NCBI RefSeq assembly: GCF_003570725.1
Contig: NZ_QWVS01000011.1
Span: forward strand, 91,062-155,061
Length of the DNA stretch: 64,000 nt
Source of the DNA: Peribacillus asahii
GTDB taxonomy: Bacteria > Bacillota > Bacilli > Bacillales > DSM-1321
Direction of reading: 5' to 3'
Both the position numbers and the translations under genes were made by a program. Under the pieces are notes generated by a model. The model was given only the letters and a program-made list of their open reading frames with translations. It did no database searches and was not told where the DNA came from. Below are positions 20,380 to 29,425 of this stretch, piece after piece. Position 1 is the first letter of the stretch. The number at the start of each line of letters is the position of its first letter.

Positions 20380-21009
20380 ATGTTTGTAAAAATTTGTGGC
20401 GTTAAAACGGCAGAAGCAGCGCAAATAGCAGCAGACGCTGGGACGGATTTTATCGGTTTTATTTTTGCGGAGAGCAGTCGTAAAATTGAGCCAGAAGAGG
20501 CTCGTGCTATTGCAAAGGAATTACCGCAGCATATTAAAAAAGTCGGTGTATTCTCCAATCAAAGTGAAGCAGATATTATCCGTACAGCTGCTCTTGCAGG
20601 ATTAGATTATATCCAGTTACATGGTCAAGAATCAGCAGAGCTTGCAAGCCGCATGCCTCTTCCTGTCATTAAAGCATTCTCGATTGAGTCGAGCGCTGAT
20701 TTTACGAAACTAGTAAACTATCCAGCTGATTATTATTTAGTTGATTTACCAAAGAATCCAAAATCCGCACAGAGAGCTAAAACATTAGATTGGAACGCTC
20801 TTGCTGCTGCATCTCTACCATTTGAAAAAATCATCTTAGCAGGCGGTCTTACAGCCGATAATGTAGCCGAAGCAATTCGGGTCGTAAAGCCGTTTGGTGT
20901 GGATGTAGCGAGCGGGGTAGAAACGGACGGCGTAAAAGATGAACAAAAAATGCGGGCTTTCGTTTTGCAGGCGAAGCAAAGCGCGACAGAAACGAGGAAT
21001 GAACAATGA
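20380..21009 (+). CDS. trpF: Phosphoribosylanthranilate isomerase
   Basis: A 209-residue TIM-barrel isomerase. It starts with the active-site FVKICGVK (catalytic Cys), has the [11 protein letters not shown] segment, and ends with the phosphate loop [15 protein letters not shown] containing the catalytic Asp region. An AAGGAGA ribosome site precedes the ATG and the stop overlaps trpB by 4 bases. Confidence 0.94.
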   Translation: MFVKICGVKTAEAAQIAADAGTDFIGFIFAESSRKIEPEEARAIAKELPQHIKKVGVFSNQSEADIIRTAALAGLDYIQLHGQESAELASRMPLPVIKAFSIESSADFTKLVNYPADYYLVDLPKNPKSAQRAKTLDWNALAAASLPFEKIILAGGLTADNVAEAIRVVKPFGVDVASGVETDGVKDEQKMRAFVLQAKQSATETRNEQ

Positions 21010-22211
21010 GTAAATATGTACAACCAGACCAAACAGGACATTTTGGGGTTTACGGTGGTCGTTTTGTTCCAGAAACATTAATGCATGCCATTACTGAATT
21101 AGAAGAAGTATACGAACAAGCGAAACAAGACCCGGAATTTCAAAAACAATTAGACTATTATTTAGAGAAATATATCGGCCGCGAGACACCGCTTTACTTT
21201 GCTGAAGGTTTAACGAAGCTAGCTGGCGGAGCAAAAATTTATTTAAAGCGTGAAGATTTAAATCACACAGGTGCTCACAAAATTAATAATACAATTGGTC
21301 AAGCGTTGTTAACGAAAAGAATGGGGAAGAAAAAAGTCATTGCTGAAACAGGAGCAGGGCAACATGGGGTGGCAACAGCTACGGTATGTGCACTTTTAAA
21401 CTTAGAATGTATTATTTTCATGGGCAGTGAAGATATTCGACGTCAAAAATTAAATGTGTTTCGGATGGAGCTATTAGGCGCGAAAGTGGTGTCTGTTTCT
21501 CAAGGCAGTGGGACGCTGAAGGATGCTGTAAATGAAGCGCTTCGCTATTGGGTGGCTCATGTGGAAGATACACACTATATTATGGGATCTGTATTAGGAC
21601 CGCATCCATTTCCAGTGATTGTAAGGGACTTCCAAAGTGTGATTGGAAAGGAAACGAGAAAGCAGTATCTTGAAGAAGAAGGTCGTTTGCCTCACGCTGT
21701 TGTTGCATGTATTGGCGGCGGCAGTAATGCGATGGGCATGTTTTATCCGTTTGTAGAAGACGAGTCTGTTCGAATGTACGGTGTCGAAGCAGCTGGACAT
21801 GGACTTGACACAGCGCTTCATGCAGCAAGCTTAACAAAGGGAAAACCAGGTGTGCTTCATGGTGCTTATATGTATTTACTACAAGATGAAGATGGACAAA
21901 TTCAAGAAGCTCATTCGATTTCAGCTGGACTGGATTATCCTGGAGTAGGCCCAGAGCATAGTTACTTAAAAGATATCAACAGGGTGACCTATACATCTGT
22001 TACGGATGAAGAGGCGTTAGAAGCCCTTCAGATGCTTTCGAAGGAAGAAGGGATCATTCCAGCCCTTGAAAGTTCCCATGCGATTGCTTACGGTTTTAAA
22101 TTAGCTAAGCAAATGAAACAAGAGGAAGGGATTGTCATCTGTCTTTCAGGACGTGGAGATAAAGATGTCGAAACTGTTCAAGCGAGATTAGGGGGTAGTG
22201 AACATGAGTAA
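21006..22211 (+). CDS. trpB: Tryptophan synthase beta subunit
   Basis: A 401-residue PLP enzyme condensing indole with serine. The PLP lysine lies in [10 protein letters not shown], the catalytic Glu in [10 protein letters not shown], and the phosphate cup in GGGSNAMG. Length and all motifs are typical of TrpB1. It overlaps both neighbours (trpF by 4 bases, trpA by 8), so translation of the three is probably coupled. Confidence 0.96.
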   Translation: MSKYVQPDQTGHFGVYGGRFVPETLMHAITELEEVYEQAKQDPEFQKQLDYYLEKYIGRETPLYFAEGLTKLAGGAKIYLKREDLNHTGAHKINNTIGQALLTKRMGKKKVIAETGAGQHGVATATVCALLNLECIIFMGSEDIRRQKLNVFRMELLGAKVVSVSQGSGTLKDAVNEALRYWVAHVEDTHYIMGSVLGPHPFPVIVRDFQSVIGKETRKQYLEEEGRLPHAVVACIGGGSNAMGMFYPFVEDESVRMYGVEAAGHGLDTALHAASLTKGKPGVLHGAYMYLLQDEDGQIQEAHSISAGLDYPGVGPEHSYLKDINRVTYTSVTDEEALEALQMLSKEEGIIPALESSHAIAYGFKLAKQMKQEEGIVICLSGRGDKDVETVQARLGGSEHE

Positions 22212-22989
22212 TAATCGACTAGCTACGGCACTAAAAAGCTGTGAGCAGAATGGTGAAAAAGCATTCATTCCCTATATTATGGCGGGAGATGGCGAGCTTT
22301 CTAGTTTAAAAGAGCAATTGTTATTTTTTGAACAGCAGGGAGCGACTGCTGTTGAGCTGGGGATTCCTTTTTCAGATCCAGTAGCAGATGGTCCAGTTAT
22401 CCAGCGTGCAGGTATTCGCGCACTTAACAATGGTACAACATTAAAGAAAATTTTAGAGGAATTAGTGAGTATCCGAGAAGACGTTTCGATTCCGCTTATT
22501 TTCATGGGATATAGCAATTCCATTTTAGCCTATGGCATCGGGCAGTTTGTGACTGATTGCGTAAAAGCGGGGATTGCCGGCTGTATTATTCCGGATATTC
22601 CTGTAGAAGAGGAAGGTTTATTCGCTCCGATTCAAGAGGCGGGAATCCATTTGATTCGTTTAGTCACTTTAACATCATCGAAAGAAAGAATAGCTGAAAT
22701 TGCGGAAACTGCACAAGGATTTATTTATGCGGTCACGGTCACGGGGATTACAGGAGCGCGTGAAGCATTTGGCAGTGAGGTGGGAGCTTATCTAGAACAA
22801 GTAAAAGAAATCAGTCCTGTTCCAGTCTTAGCAGGGTTTGGTATTTCTACTCCGGAACATGTTCGCAGTGCAACAAAATATTGCGATGGGGTTATCGTAG
22901 GCAGCAAAATTATCGAAAGCCTTGAGCAAAATCGCAAACAAGATATTATCGAGTTAATTCAAGCGAGTAAAAAGCAAGTACAACAGTAA
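22204..22989 (+). CDS. trpA: Tryptophan synthase alpha subunit
   Basis: A 261-residue TIM-barrel lyase releasing indole from indole-glycerol phosphate. The catalytic Glu lies in [16 protein letters not shown], and the loop 6 region in [13 protein letters not shown]. The ATG at 22204 is 7 bases after AGGGGGT; a GTG at 22198 is too close to that site. Last gene of the operon, followed by a terminator. Confidence 0.95.
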   Translation: MSNNRLATALKSCEQNGEKAFIPYIMAGDGELSSLKEQLLFFEQQGATAVELGIPFSDPVADGPVIQRAGIRALNNGTTLKKILEELVSIREDVSIPLIFMGYSNSILAYGIGQFVTDCVKAGIAGCIIPDIPVEEEGLFAPIQEAGIHLIRLVTLTSSKERIAEIAETAQGFIYAVTVTGITGAREAFGSEVGAYLEQVKEISPVPVLAGFGISTPEHVRSATKYCDGVIVGSKIIESLEQNRKQDIIELIQASKKQVQQ

Positions 22990-23006
22990 GATGTACTACC
23001 ATTTAA

Positions 23007-23049
23007 AATAAACTAAGCATCATTCGTTTCGATGATGCTTAGTTTATTC
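23007..23049. terminator. Bidirectional terminator between trpA and yktB
   Basis: A perfect 17-bp inverted repeat (23008-23024 with 23032-23048) stands between the convergent trpA and yktB. Its U-tracts are interrupted (TTTATT). Confidence 0.75.
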
Positions 23050-23670
23050 TTATTGCAATTTATAGAGTGGTAATAACGTTTCAAATGTGTATTGGATTGT
23101 ATCAACTAACTCCTTATCCGTTAATTGAACTGCTTCTTCACGCGGAATCTGGATCCCACAGAGAATCTCTGCTTTTTTAACAGTTTGAAGTCGTTTGAAC
23201 ATGGAAAGTAAATCTTCTGTATTCAATCCGCTGTGAGGAATAACATCAGGTTTCATATGATCGATAGACCAGACAAAGTTTTCTGGTATGCTGTTTTTTA
23301 ATAACTCGGCATTTTCTTCAAGTCTTTTGCCGAATTCTGCTTTATTTGGAGCCTCGTAAATAACAGCAAACCAAACGAATAGATGGGTTTCCCATAACCC
23401 AATTTGGAAATGTGGCATCATTTTATAGCCGCGGCGGTTAGCCGCAAAAGCGACCCATGTATCCTTTGGTGGATTAATGGTTCGACGTGCATGCTTAGCG
23501 ACATGCGGAAATATTTCTTCTCCGGTCATAATGGATAATTGCTGGGCAAAGTAGTCACCAAGGTCCTGAAGCTTTGGGCGAATTCTTTCTTTTAAAGCGT
23601 CCATGCGTTCTTCAAGACCATCGATTGTAAATGTGTTGAAATCACTTGTTGTAAAGTGTACTTGATTCAT
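23050..23670 (-). CDS. yktB: UPF0637/DUF1054 family protein YktB
   Basis: A 206-residue cytosolic protein matching YktB, with family segments such as THLFVWFAVIYEAPNK and HVAKHARRTINPPKDTWVAF. A structure is known for relatives but no function. AGGAGAGGTG precedes the ATG. It ends against trpA's terminator. Confidence 0.88.
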   Translation of the reverse strand: MNQVHFTTSDFNTFTIDGLEERMDALKERIRPKLQDLGDYFAQQLSIMTGEEIFPHVAKHARRTINPPKDTWVAFAANRRGYKMMPHFQIGLWETHLFVWFAVIYEAPNKAEFGKRLEENAELLKNSIPENFVWSIDHMKPDVIPHSGLNTEDLLSMFKRLQTVKKAEILCGIQIPREEAVQLTDKELVDTIQYTFETLLPLYKLQ

Positions 23671-23851
23671 TAAGCACCTCTCCTATTGAACTTTCTAAGC
23701 TTATCTTAGCATAGCGAATAAAAAAAAATAAAAATTTATTGATAAATTAGCGTATAAATTTGTTGCTATTTTTTGTCGGACATCATATGATAAGATAAAT
23801 ATATAAACAAATCTGAAAATTTAGTTAATTAGGGAAGGGAGAATGTTAATT

Positions 23852-24049
23852 ATGAAACAAGTCATGAACCAAGCGTTAAAGGCTAAAGAAGTTGAAAGAC
23901 ATAGAGCAGCAGTTTTACGAATGGAAATGGACTATGAATTAGCAACCCTTTTTGAAGCACTTGAAGAAAAAAATGAAAGTAAAAAGTCACAATGTAAGCA
24001 AAAGCTAGAGCGCATTCGCTTAGAATTATTAAAACTAAAAGCATTGTAA
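23852..24049 (+). CDS. ykzI: YkzI-like small helical protein
   Basis: A 65-residue charged, all-helical protein, rich in Lys and Glu, with heptad-like Leu spacing near the C-terminus. Position between yktB and suhB and the segment ALKAKEVERHRAAVLRMEMD suggest B. subtilis YkzI, but I recall that family only roughly. The ATG at 23852 is 10 bases after AAGGGAG; the in-frame ATG at 23843 is too close to it. Function unknown. Confidence 0.6.
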   Translation: MKQVMNQALKAKEVERHRAAVLRMEMDYELATLFEALEEKNESKKSQCKQKLERIRLELLKLKAL

Positions 24050-24133
24050 TTGTAGCATACGAAGTGAATTGAATAAAGGAGAAATTGGTATTTGACATGA
24101 ACGATGTTGCGTGCAAAACCTTATATAAAAGCT

Positions 24134-24178
24134 AGGCGGACACTTCGTACGTAAAGTAAAAGTGTCCGCCTTTCATTT
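24134..24178 (+). terminator. Terminator after ykzI
   Basis: AGGCGGACACTT pairs with AAGTGTCCGCCT around a 14-base loop; CATTTTT follows. Confidence 0.8.
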
Positions 24179-24479
24179 TTATATTTTATAACTAAAAGGC
24201 TCTGTTAATCGACAACGTTCTGTAACAGACAGCTATGCAAAAATTTGCACCATCATGTGATATGAAAATAAGCGCTGTGTCTATCGTTTCTCAATGCTGC
24301 TTATTTTCAGAGAAGTCTTGTAAAAAAGAGTGAGCTCAAGCGCTTGCGCTTTTCTGATAAGTTGTGGCAAAATTAAGAAACAAATTGTTAAAAAATTGAA
24401 GTATTTTAATATGAATGATCAATGTAAGGATAAAGAACTTGATAGAAGTAAGTTGCAGAAAACAAGGGTGGGGATTTAG
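24179..24479. other. Intergenic region before suhB
   Basis: No gene was seen. It contains an 11-bp inverted repeat TGAAAATAAGC / GCTTATTTTCA about 24260-24312, and the phrase AAGGCTCTGTTAAT, which partly recurs before copy B near 12510. It also holds a second copy (24338-24361) of the GCGC repeat found before trpE. A TTGTTA/AATATG pair before suhB may be a weak promoter. Confidence 0.4.
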
Positions 24480-25274
24480 GTGGCATCAATTAAAGAAATG
24501 GATCAATATGCAAAAAAATGGATTAAAGAAGCCGGAGCAAAGTTAAGAGAGTCCTTTGCAACGGAATTAAATATTGAAACAAAAACGAATCCGAATGATT
24601 TAGTAACCAATATGGATAAGGAAACAGAGCGGTTTTTTGTAAGTAAAATTAAAGAAACCTTTCCAGGACATCGTATTTTCGGTGAAGAAGGCATGGGGCA
24701 CGATATCAATGATTTAAAAGGAACTGTTTGGATTATTGATCCGATTGATGGGACATTGAATTTTATTCATCAACAACGCAATTTTGCTATTTCCTTAGCC
24801 ATTTATGAGGATGGAGTCGGAAAAGTAGGAATGGTGTATGACGTCGTTCATGATGAACTGTACCACGCTATAAAAGGAGAAGGAGCCTACTTGAATCATT
24901 ATCCATTATCTCCGCTATCCAAGGTAGGTGTAGAGGAAGCGATTTTGTCCATCAATGCGAGTTGGATTGTTACGAATAAACGAATTAATCCTGCTATCTT
25001 AGCTGCTTTAGTCAATGATGTTCGCGGCACTCGCTCATATGGATCAGCAGCTTTAGAGCTTGCCTTTGTTGCGGCGGGAAGAATTGATGGGTATATCACG
25101 ATGCGTTTATCACCATGGGACTTTGCAGCAGGTTCAATCCTTGTTGAAGAGGTAGGCGGAAAAGTAAGTGATTTGTTTGGCGAAAATTTAGATTACATAA
25201 AAGGCGGTTCATTATTTGCAGCAAAACCCGGCTTTCACGAATTTGTTTTGGAAGAGTATATTTTAAAGAGATAA
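24480..25274 (+). CDS. suhB: Inositol monophosphatase family protein
   Basis: A 264-residue Mg-dependent phosphatase of the SuhB/inositol-1-monophosphatase family (B. subtilis YktC). The metal motifs are GEEG and IDPIDGTLNF, and the third, SPWDFAAGSILVEEVGG, is near the C-terminus. In Bacillus it may also act on other phosphates such as fructose bisphosphate or NADP. The GTG start follows GGGTGGGG. A single gene with its own terminator. Confidence 0.92.
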   Translation: MASIKEMDQYAKKWIKEAGAKLRESFATELNIETKTNPNDLVTNMDKETERFFVSKIKETFPGHRIFGEEGMGHDINDLKGTVWIIDPIDGTLNFIHQQRNFAISLAIYEDGVGKVGMVYDVVHDELYHAIKGEGAYLNHYPLSPLSKVGVEEAILSINASWIVTNKRINPAILAALVNDVRGTRSYGSAALELAFVAAGRIDGYITMRLSPWDFAAGSILVEEVGGKVSDLFGENLDYIKGGSLFAAKPGFHEFVLEEYILKR

Positions 25275-25290
25275 ACTTGAGGTACATCCA

Positions 25291-25325
25291 TAAAAAAATC
25301 GCCGTATCATTCGGCGATTTTTTTA
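25291..25325. terminator. Bidirectional terminator between suhB and ylaF
   Basis: AAAAAAATCGCCG and CGGCGATTTTTTT form a perfect 13-bp stem between convergent genes. Confidence 0.9.
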
Positions 25326-25336
25326 AAAGGATATTG

Positions 25337-25522
25337 TTAATCTAATTTACCAGCTTCACGCCATTTCTTCTTTTGGGTAAAGCCAAATCCCATGATTCCA
25401 CAAAGGATAATGATTGCTGCTACAATTCCTAATATGCTTTTTTCGGCAATGGATATTCCAATTGAACCAATACAGATCGTAGCTAATATTGCTAAAATTA
25501 AAAATGGCCATTTGATTTTCAT
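25337..25522 (-). CDS. ylaF: DUF5325 family membrane protein YlaF
   Basis: A 61-residue protein with two hydrophobic helices and a basic tail (QKKKWREAGKL), the layout of YlaF (62 residues in B. subtilis). The ATG at 25522 is 8 bases after AGGGG; an in-frame GTG at 25531 overlaps that site. It is divergent from typA, as in B. subtilis. Function unknown. Confidence 0.82.
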   Translation of the reverse strand: MKIKWPFLILAILATICIGSIGISIAEKSILGIVAAIIILCGIMGFGFTQKKKWREAGKLD

Positions 25523-25582
25523 AATTTTCACCCCTAATGGTTATATTGTACATAATTTCTGTATTTGTTTCTACTATGTTTG

Positions 25583-25591
25583 TGATATAAT
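25583..25591 (+). promoter_or_regulatory. Extended -10 promoter of typA
   Basis: TGATATAAT is an extended -10 with a perfect TATAAT, 54 bases before the typA start; a partial TTGTTT -35 lies 15 bases upstream. Confidence 0.5.
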
Positions 25592-25644
25592 ATGTAAGCT
25601 AATATTAAAGATACGAATACACCAACTATTTAGGAGTGAATTTT

Positions 25645-27483
25645 TTGAAATTAAGAGAAAATATTCGAAATATAGCTATTATTGCCCACGTTGACCATGG
25701 GAAAACAACACTTGTGGATCAGCTGTTAAAGCAATCTGGTACATTTCGTGAAAATGAACATGTAGAAGAACGCGCAATGGATTCAAATGACATCGAAAGA
25801 GAACGCGGAATTACTATTCTTGCGAAAACTACAGCTGTTCAATATAAAGATACACGTATCAACATTCTTGATACACCAGGACATGCCGACTTCGGTGGCG
25901 AAGTAGAACGAATCATGAAAATGGTGGATGGTGTTATCCTTGTTGTCGATGCTTATGAAGGCTGTATGCCGCAAACACGCTTTGTGTTGAAAAAAGCATT
26001 AGAACAAAAGCTTGCACCAATCGTTGTTGTAAACAAAATCGATAAAGATTCAGCCCGTCCAGAAGAAGTTGTTGACGAGGTATTAGATTTATTTATCGAA
26101 TTAGGTGCTGAGGAAGATCAGTTGGAATTCCCGGTTATTTATGCTTCAGGTATCGCAGGTACATCAAGTACAGATCCGACAAAACAAGAAGAAAACATGG
26201 TGCCATTATTTGAAACAATTGTTGAGACGGTTCCTGCTCCAGTTGATAATAGTGAAGAACCGTTGCAATTCCAAGTTGCTTTACTTGATTATAATGACTA
26301 TGTAGGACGTATCGGAATCGGTCGTGTATTCCGCGGGAAAATGCATGTTGGTCAACAAGTATCTCTTATGAAACTTGATGGAACAGTTAAAACATTCCGT
26401 GTAACGAAAATCTTTGGTTTCATCGGTTTAAAACGAGTGGAAATCGAAGAAGCTTTCCCTGGTGATTTAGTAGCTGTTTCAGGTATGGAAGACATCAACG
26501 TTGGGGAAACAGTATGTCCAACGGAGCATCCAGAAGCACTGCCAGTTCTACGTATTGACGAACCGACTCTTCAAATGACATTCCTTGTGAATAATAGTCC
26601 ATTTGCAGGTCGCGAAGGTAAATTTGTTACAGCACGTAAAATTGAGGAGCGTCTGCGTACTCAATTACAAACTGATGTAAGTTTACGTGTTGACAATACA
26701 GATTCACCAGATGTTTGGACAGTATCTGGCCGTGGTGAGCTTCACTTATCTATTTTGATTGAAAACATGCGTCGTGAAGGTTATGAGCTTCAAGTATCTA
26801 AGCCTGAAGTTATCGTACGTGAAATTGACGGTGTGCGTTGTGAACCTGTAGAACGTGTGCAAATTGATGTACCGGAAGAGCATACAGGAGCGATTATGGA
26901 ATCGATTGGTGCTCGTAAAGGTGAAATGCTTGATATGATCAATAACGGTAGCGGCCAAGTTCGCTTACTTTTCAACGTACCAGCACGTGGATTAATTGGT
27001 TATTCAACTGAGTTTTTAACATTAACTCGTGGCTATGGAATTATGAACCATACATTTGATAGTTATCAACCAATGCAATCAGGTCAAGTTGGTGGACGTC
27101 GTCAAGGGGTTCTTGTTTCAATGGAAAATGGTAAAGCAACTCAATACGGAATTATGGGTGTTGAAGATCGCGGTGTCATTTTCGTTGAACCGGGTACAGA
27201 AGTATACGAAGGTATGATTGTTGGTGAACACAATCGCGAAAATGATTTGACAGTTAACATTGTAAAAGCAAAGCAAATGACAAACATGCGTTCAGCGAAT
27301 AAAGACCAAACAACTACTATGAAAAAGCCAAGAATCATGTCTCTAGAGGAAGCGTTAGAGTATTTGGCTGATGATGAATACTTGGAAGTAACTCCAGAAT
27401 CTATTCGTCTTCGCAAGAAAATTCTAGAGAAAAATGAACGTGAAAAAGCAGCGAAAAAGAAAAAATATGCGGAAACAAAGTAA
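25645..27483 (+). CDS. typA: Ribosome-associated GTPase TypA/BipA
   Basis: A 612-residue translational GTPase that assists ribosome assembly and stress responses. G1 is [10 protein letters not shown] near residue 15, G3 is [14 protein letters not shown], and G4 is [10 protein letters not shown]. The EF-G-like domains and BipA-specific C-terminal domain follow ([15 protein letters not shown]). The TTG at 25645 is 8 bases after AGGAG and gives the family start [16 protein letters not shown]. The in-frame GTG at 25636 lies within the ribosome site. Confidence 0.96.
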   Translation: MKLRENIRNIAIIAHVDHGKTTLVDQLLKQSGTFRENEHVEERAMDSNDIERERGITILAKTTAVQYKDTRINILDTPGHADFGGEVERIMKMVDGVILVVDAYEGCMPQTRFVLKKALEQKLAPIVVVNKIDKDSARPEEVVDEVLDLFIELGAEEDQLEFPVIYASGIAGTSSTDPTKQEENMVPLFETIVETVPAPVDNSEEPLQFQVALLDYNDYVGRIGIGRVFRGKMHVGQQVSLMKLDGTVKTFRVTKIFGFIGLKRVEIEEAFPGDLVAVSGMEDINVGETVCPTEHPEALPVLRIDEPTLQMTFLVNNSPFAGREGKFVTARKIEERLRTQLQTDVSLRVDNTDSPDVWTVSGRGELHLSILIENMRREGYELQVSKPEVIVREIDGVRCEPVERVQIDVPEEHTGAIMESIGARKGEMLDMINNGSGQVRLLFNVPARGLIGYSTEFLTLTRGYGIMNHTFDSYQPMQSGQVGGRRQGVLVSMENGKATQYGIMGVEDRGVIFVEPGTEVYEGMIVGEHNRENDLTVNIVKAKQMTNMRSANKDQTTTMKKPRIMSLEEALEYLADDEYLEVTPESIRLRKKILEKNEREKAAKKKKYAETK

Positions 27484-27502
27484 GCGCTAGGAGGAGTGAA
27501 GC

Positions 27503-27808
27503 ATGGATATCCAAGAGCGATTATCGTTTTTTGCAGCACTATATCGGGTCGATGAGAATCCTGAAGCAGGAATGTGGTATTTATATTTAACGATTTTTGG
27601 ATTATGTATCCTTGTGTATCAGTTAGGTTTTGCCAAAAAATTGCCTTTGCTTAAAAATATAGTGATCTATACGGTAATGGCGTTTGGATGTACAATGCTT
27701 TGTTTTCTTGGAGTGTTTCTTCCGATGGCGGAAGGGCTCGTCATTGCAGCCATTGTGCTTGGTATTTATCGTATGCGTCTTAAACAATCAAAAAAAGAAG
27801 GGGCGTAA
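27503..27808 (+). CDS. ylaH: YlaH-like membrane protein
   Basis: A 101-residue protein with two or three hydrophobic helices (about 26-42, 50-70, 74-91) and a basic end ([12 protein letters not shown]). It matches YlaH by sequence style and by position directly after typA. TAGGAGGAG precedes the ATG. Likely in the typA transcript. No known function. Confidence 0.8.
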   Translation: MDIQERLSFFAALYRVDENPEAGMWYLYLTIFGLCILVYQLGFAKKLPLLKNIVIYTVMAFGCTMLCFLGVFLPMAEGLVIAAIVLGIYRMRLKQSKKEGA

Positions 27809-27816
27809 AGCTGTAG

Positions 27817-28104
27817 ATGAAATCATTACAGGATGCACTTTATAATTGGCTTACGATTAAAGTAGTCTGTGATGCAAGACCGAATGACACGGCAGCTAAA
27901 CAAACGGAACAGTTTTTTAGTCGTCTGTTAGAAGAGGATCATCAGCTTAGCCATCTTTCAGTAATGAAAGAGTCACCATTTTATTTTATTACGTTTTGGA
28001 AAGATGGAAGCGAGCAGCAGAAGCGTTTTCCGATTGAGATGATTGATGTAATGTTAAATCAAATTGAATTAACACCAGATAAATATCGGAATGTTGATGA
28101 GTAA
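27817..28104 (+). CDS. Conserved small protein, function unknown
   Basis: A 95-residue soluble protein, 8 bases after ylaH, so probably the third gene of a typA-ylaH unit. It has no signal, membrane segment or recognised motif; its middle part SPFYFITFWKDGSEQQKRF may be a beta-sheet. The ribosome site AGGGGCG lies inside the end of ylaH. I know of no B. subtilis equivalent at this place. Confidence 0.65.
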   Translation: MKSLQDALYNWLTIKVVCDARPNDTAAKQTEQFFSRLLEEDHQLSHLSVMKESPFYFITFWKDGSEQQKRFPIEMIDVMLNQIELTPDKYRNVDE

Positions 28105-28106
28105 AA

Positions 28107-28140
28107 GCAAAAGCCGTGCAAATGTTGCACGGCTTTTTTT
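28107..28140 (+). terminator. Terminator of the typA unit
   Basis: AAAAGCCGTGC / GCACGGCTTTT is a perfect 11-bp stem followed by T4 more. Confidence 0.9.
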
Positions 28141-28327
28141 ATAGGAAATAGACGAGAATCCTCCCGACCTTAAGGCATGTGAAGGGCGACAGCCCACTGA
28201 GGAGGCGGGGGAGTTCAAATGGAATTGCAAGCGGTTTGAAGTTATTGATAAAAGGGTAATAGCTATGTTGAGCGTAAGTATCCAGCTCCTCTAGCAGTCG
28301 TATAAGTTTACCTTCTGGTATTATTTT
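28141..28327. other. Unexplained GC-richer intergenic stretch
   Basis: No open frame with a ribosome site. Around 28157-28220 the blocks GAATCCTCCCG and CGGGGGAGTTC are near-complementary and enclose GAAGGGCGACAGCCC, so the sequence could fold into a stable structure. It does not match the other repeat copies in this window. Confidence 0.35.
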
Positions 28328-28528
28328 TTACCACTCATCTTCTTGAACAGCTGTGCGGTATAAGTGGAACTTTCCTGTTGCCATTCGTTCATTTGTTCGT
28401 TTCTCAATTCGTGCATAGCATGTTTGACACATAAAGGTATGTATAGGACGATTGCGCAGTTTTTTTGCCTCGGGAGCATCATCCGAAAGTGTTTCAATTT
28501 GATCGCATATGACGCATTTGACCTTCAT
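28328..28528 (-). CDS. ylaI: YlaI-type zinc-ribbon protein (DUF2197)
   Basis: A 66-residue protein with two CxxC pairs (CVICDQ near the start, CQTCYARIEKRT in the middle), predicted to bind one zinc. This fits YlaI, which has the same location next to ylaJ. GAGGG lies 6 bases before the ATG. Function unknown. Confidence 0.85.
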   Translation of the reverse strand: MKVKCVICDQIETLSDDAPEAKKLRNRPIHTFMCQTCYARIEKRTNERMATGKFHLYRTAVQEDEW

Positions 28529-28621
28529 TTTAGACCCTCGCTTTTAATATCAGATATACGTAGTATACCATGTTTACAATCGCTGGGCCAAAATAACAAT
28601 ATTATTTAACAGCCCCCTATT

Positions 28622-28655
28622 AAATATAAGAGGCTGCTCAGTTTAGAGCAGCTGT
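28622..28655 (-). terminator. Probable terminator of ylaJ
   Basis: GCTGCTC / GAGCAGC (28633-28639 with 28646-28652) form a 7-bp stem; on the minus strand CTCTTATATTT follows, a weak U-tract. Confidence 0.5.
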
Positions 28656-28663
28656 AAGCTTTC

Positions 28664-29263
28664 TTAGTCTAGATGATCATTCGATTGTTTATTTTGTTTG
28701 TCTTCCAACATTTTTTGTTCTTGCTCATTATCGATTGTTTGTTTTTGTTCACTCATCACCTTGTTTGGTGTTTGTTCTACGGGATCACCAGGAACTTCTG
28801 GGATAATTCGGCTTGTAATATCTGAAAGCTCATTTAATATACCTCGGATAGGCTGGCCATTTTCAATATCAGCAGCAACTTCCCTAATTCTTTCATTTAA
28901 ATCAGGGTCAGCGACAATTGTTGCATAAGCACCATATGGATCCTGTTGCAAAGCTTCACCAACGGAATACTTAATAGTACCGACTTGTGATCGATCGATA
29001 TCTTGATCAATATCAATACCGACAATTGCATATTTTCCAAGGACTACGGCTGTTGCATCGTTGACATGAGGCACTTTAACTGCTAAATTGGTTAGTCTTT
29101 TGGCAGTTTCGGCTCCGGACTTCCGATCTGTCTCCTGTATATTTGTATTTTTCACTTCTGTGATGTTAGGTCGCTGATTGTCATTTATTTCTCTGCCTTG
29201 TTCGTTTTGAGAACATCCTCCAACAATGATGATAGCAAGAATCATCCAACAAAATTTTTGCAT
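28664..29263 (-). CDS. ylaJ: YhcN/YlaJ family sporulation lipoprotein
   Basis: A 199-residue secreted lipoprotein. The short signal peptide ends at a lipobox (IVGGCS, Cys about 16). The YhcN/YlaJ domain covers the middle (VPHVNDATAVVLGKYAIVGID), and the tail is Gln/Glu/Lys-rich. Relatives are spore-membrane lipoproteins that influence germination. A GGGGGTA ribosome site precedes the ATG. The location is as in B. subtilis. Confidence 0.88.
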   Translation of the reverse strand: MQKFCWMILAIIIVGGCSQNEQGREINDNQRPNITEVKNTNIQETDRKSGAETAKRLTNLAVKVPHVNDATAVVLGKYAIVGIDIDQDIDRSQVGTIKYSVGEALQQDPYGAYATIVADPDLNERIREVAADIENGQPIRGILNELSDITSRIIPEVPGDPVEQTPNKVMSEQKQTIDNEQEQKMLEDKQNKQSNDHLD

Positions 29264-29425
29264 AATGTACCCCCATTTACGACATTTTGTTTATAGTCTG
29301 TAAATGTTCTTCTATCTTTATGCAATGAAACATATATTTTATCAACAGTCTCGTCCGCTACATAAGATGCAGGAAGCAGTCAAAAGAGTACGACAATACT
29401 GACAAAAGTAGGCAGGGGGATTATC

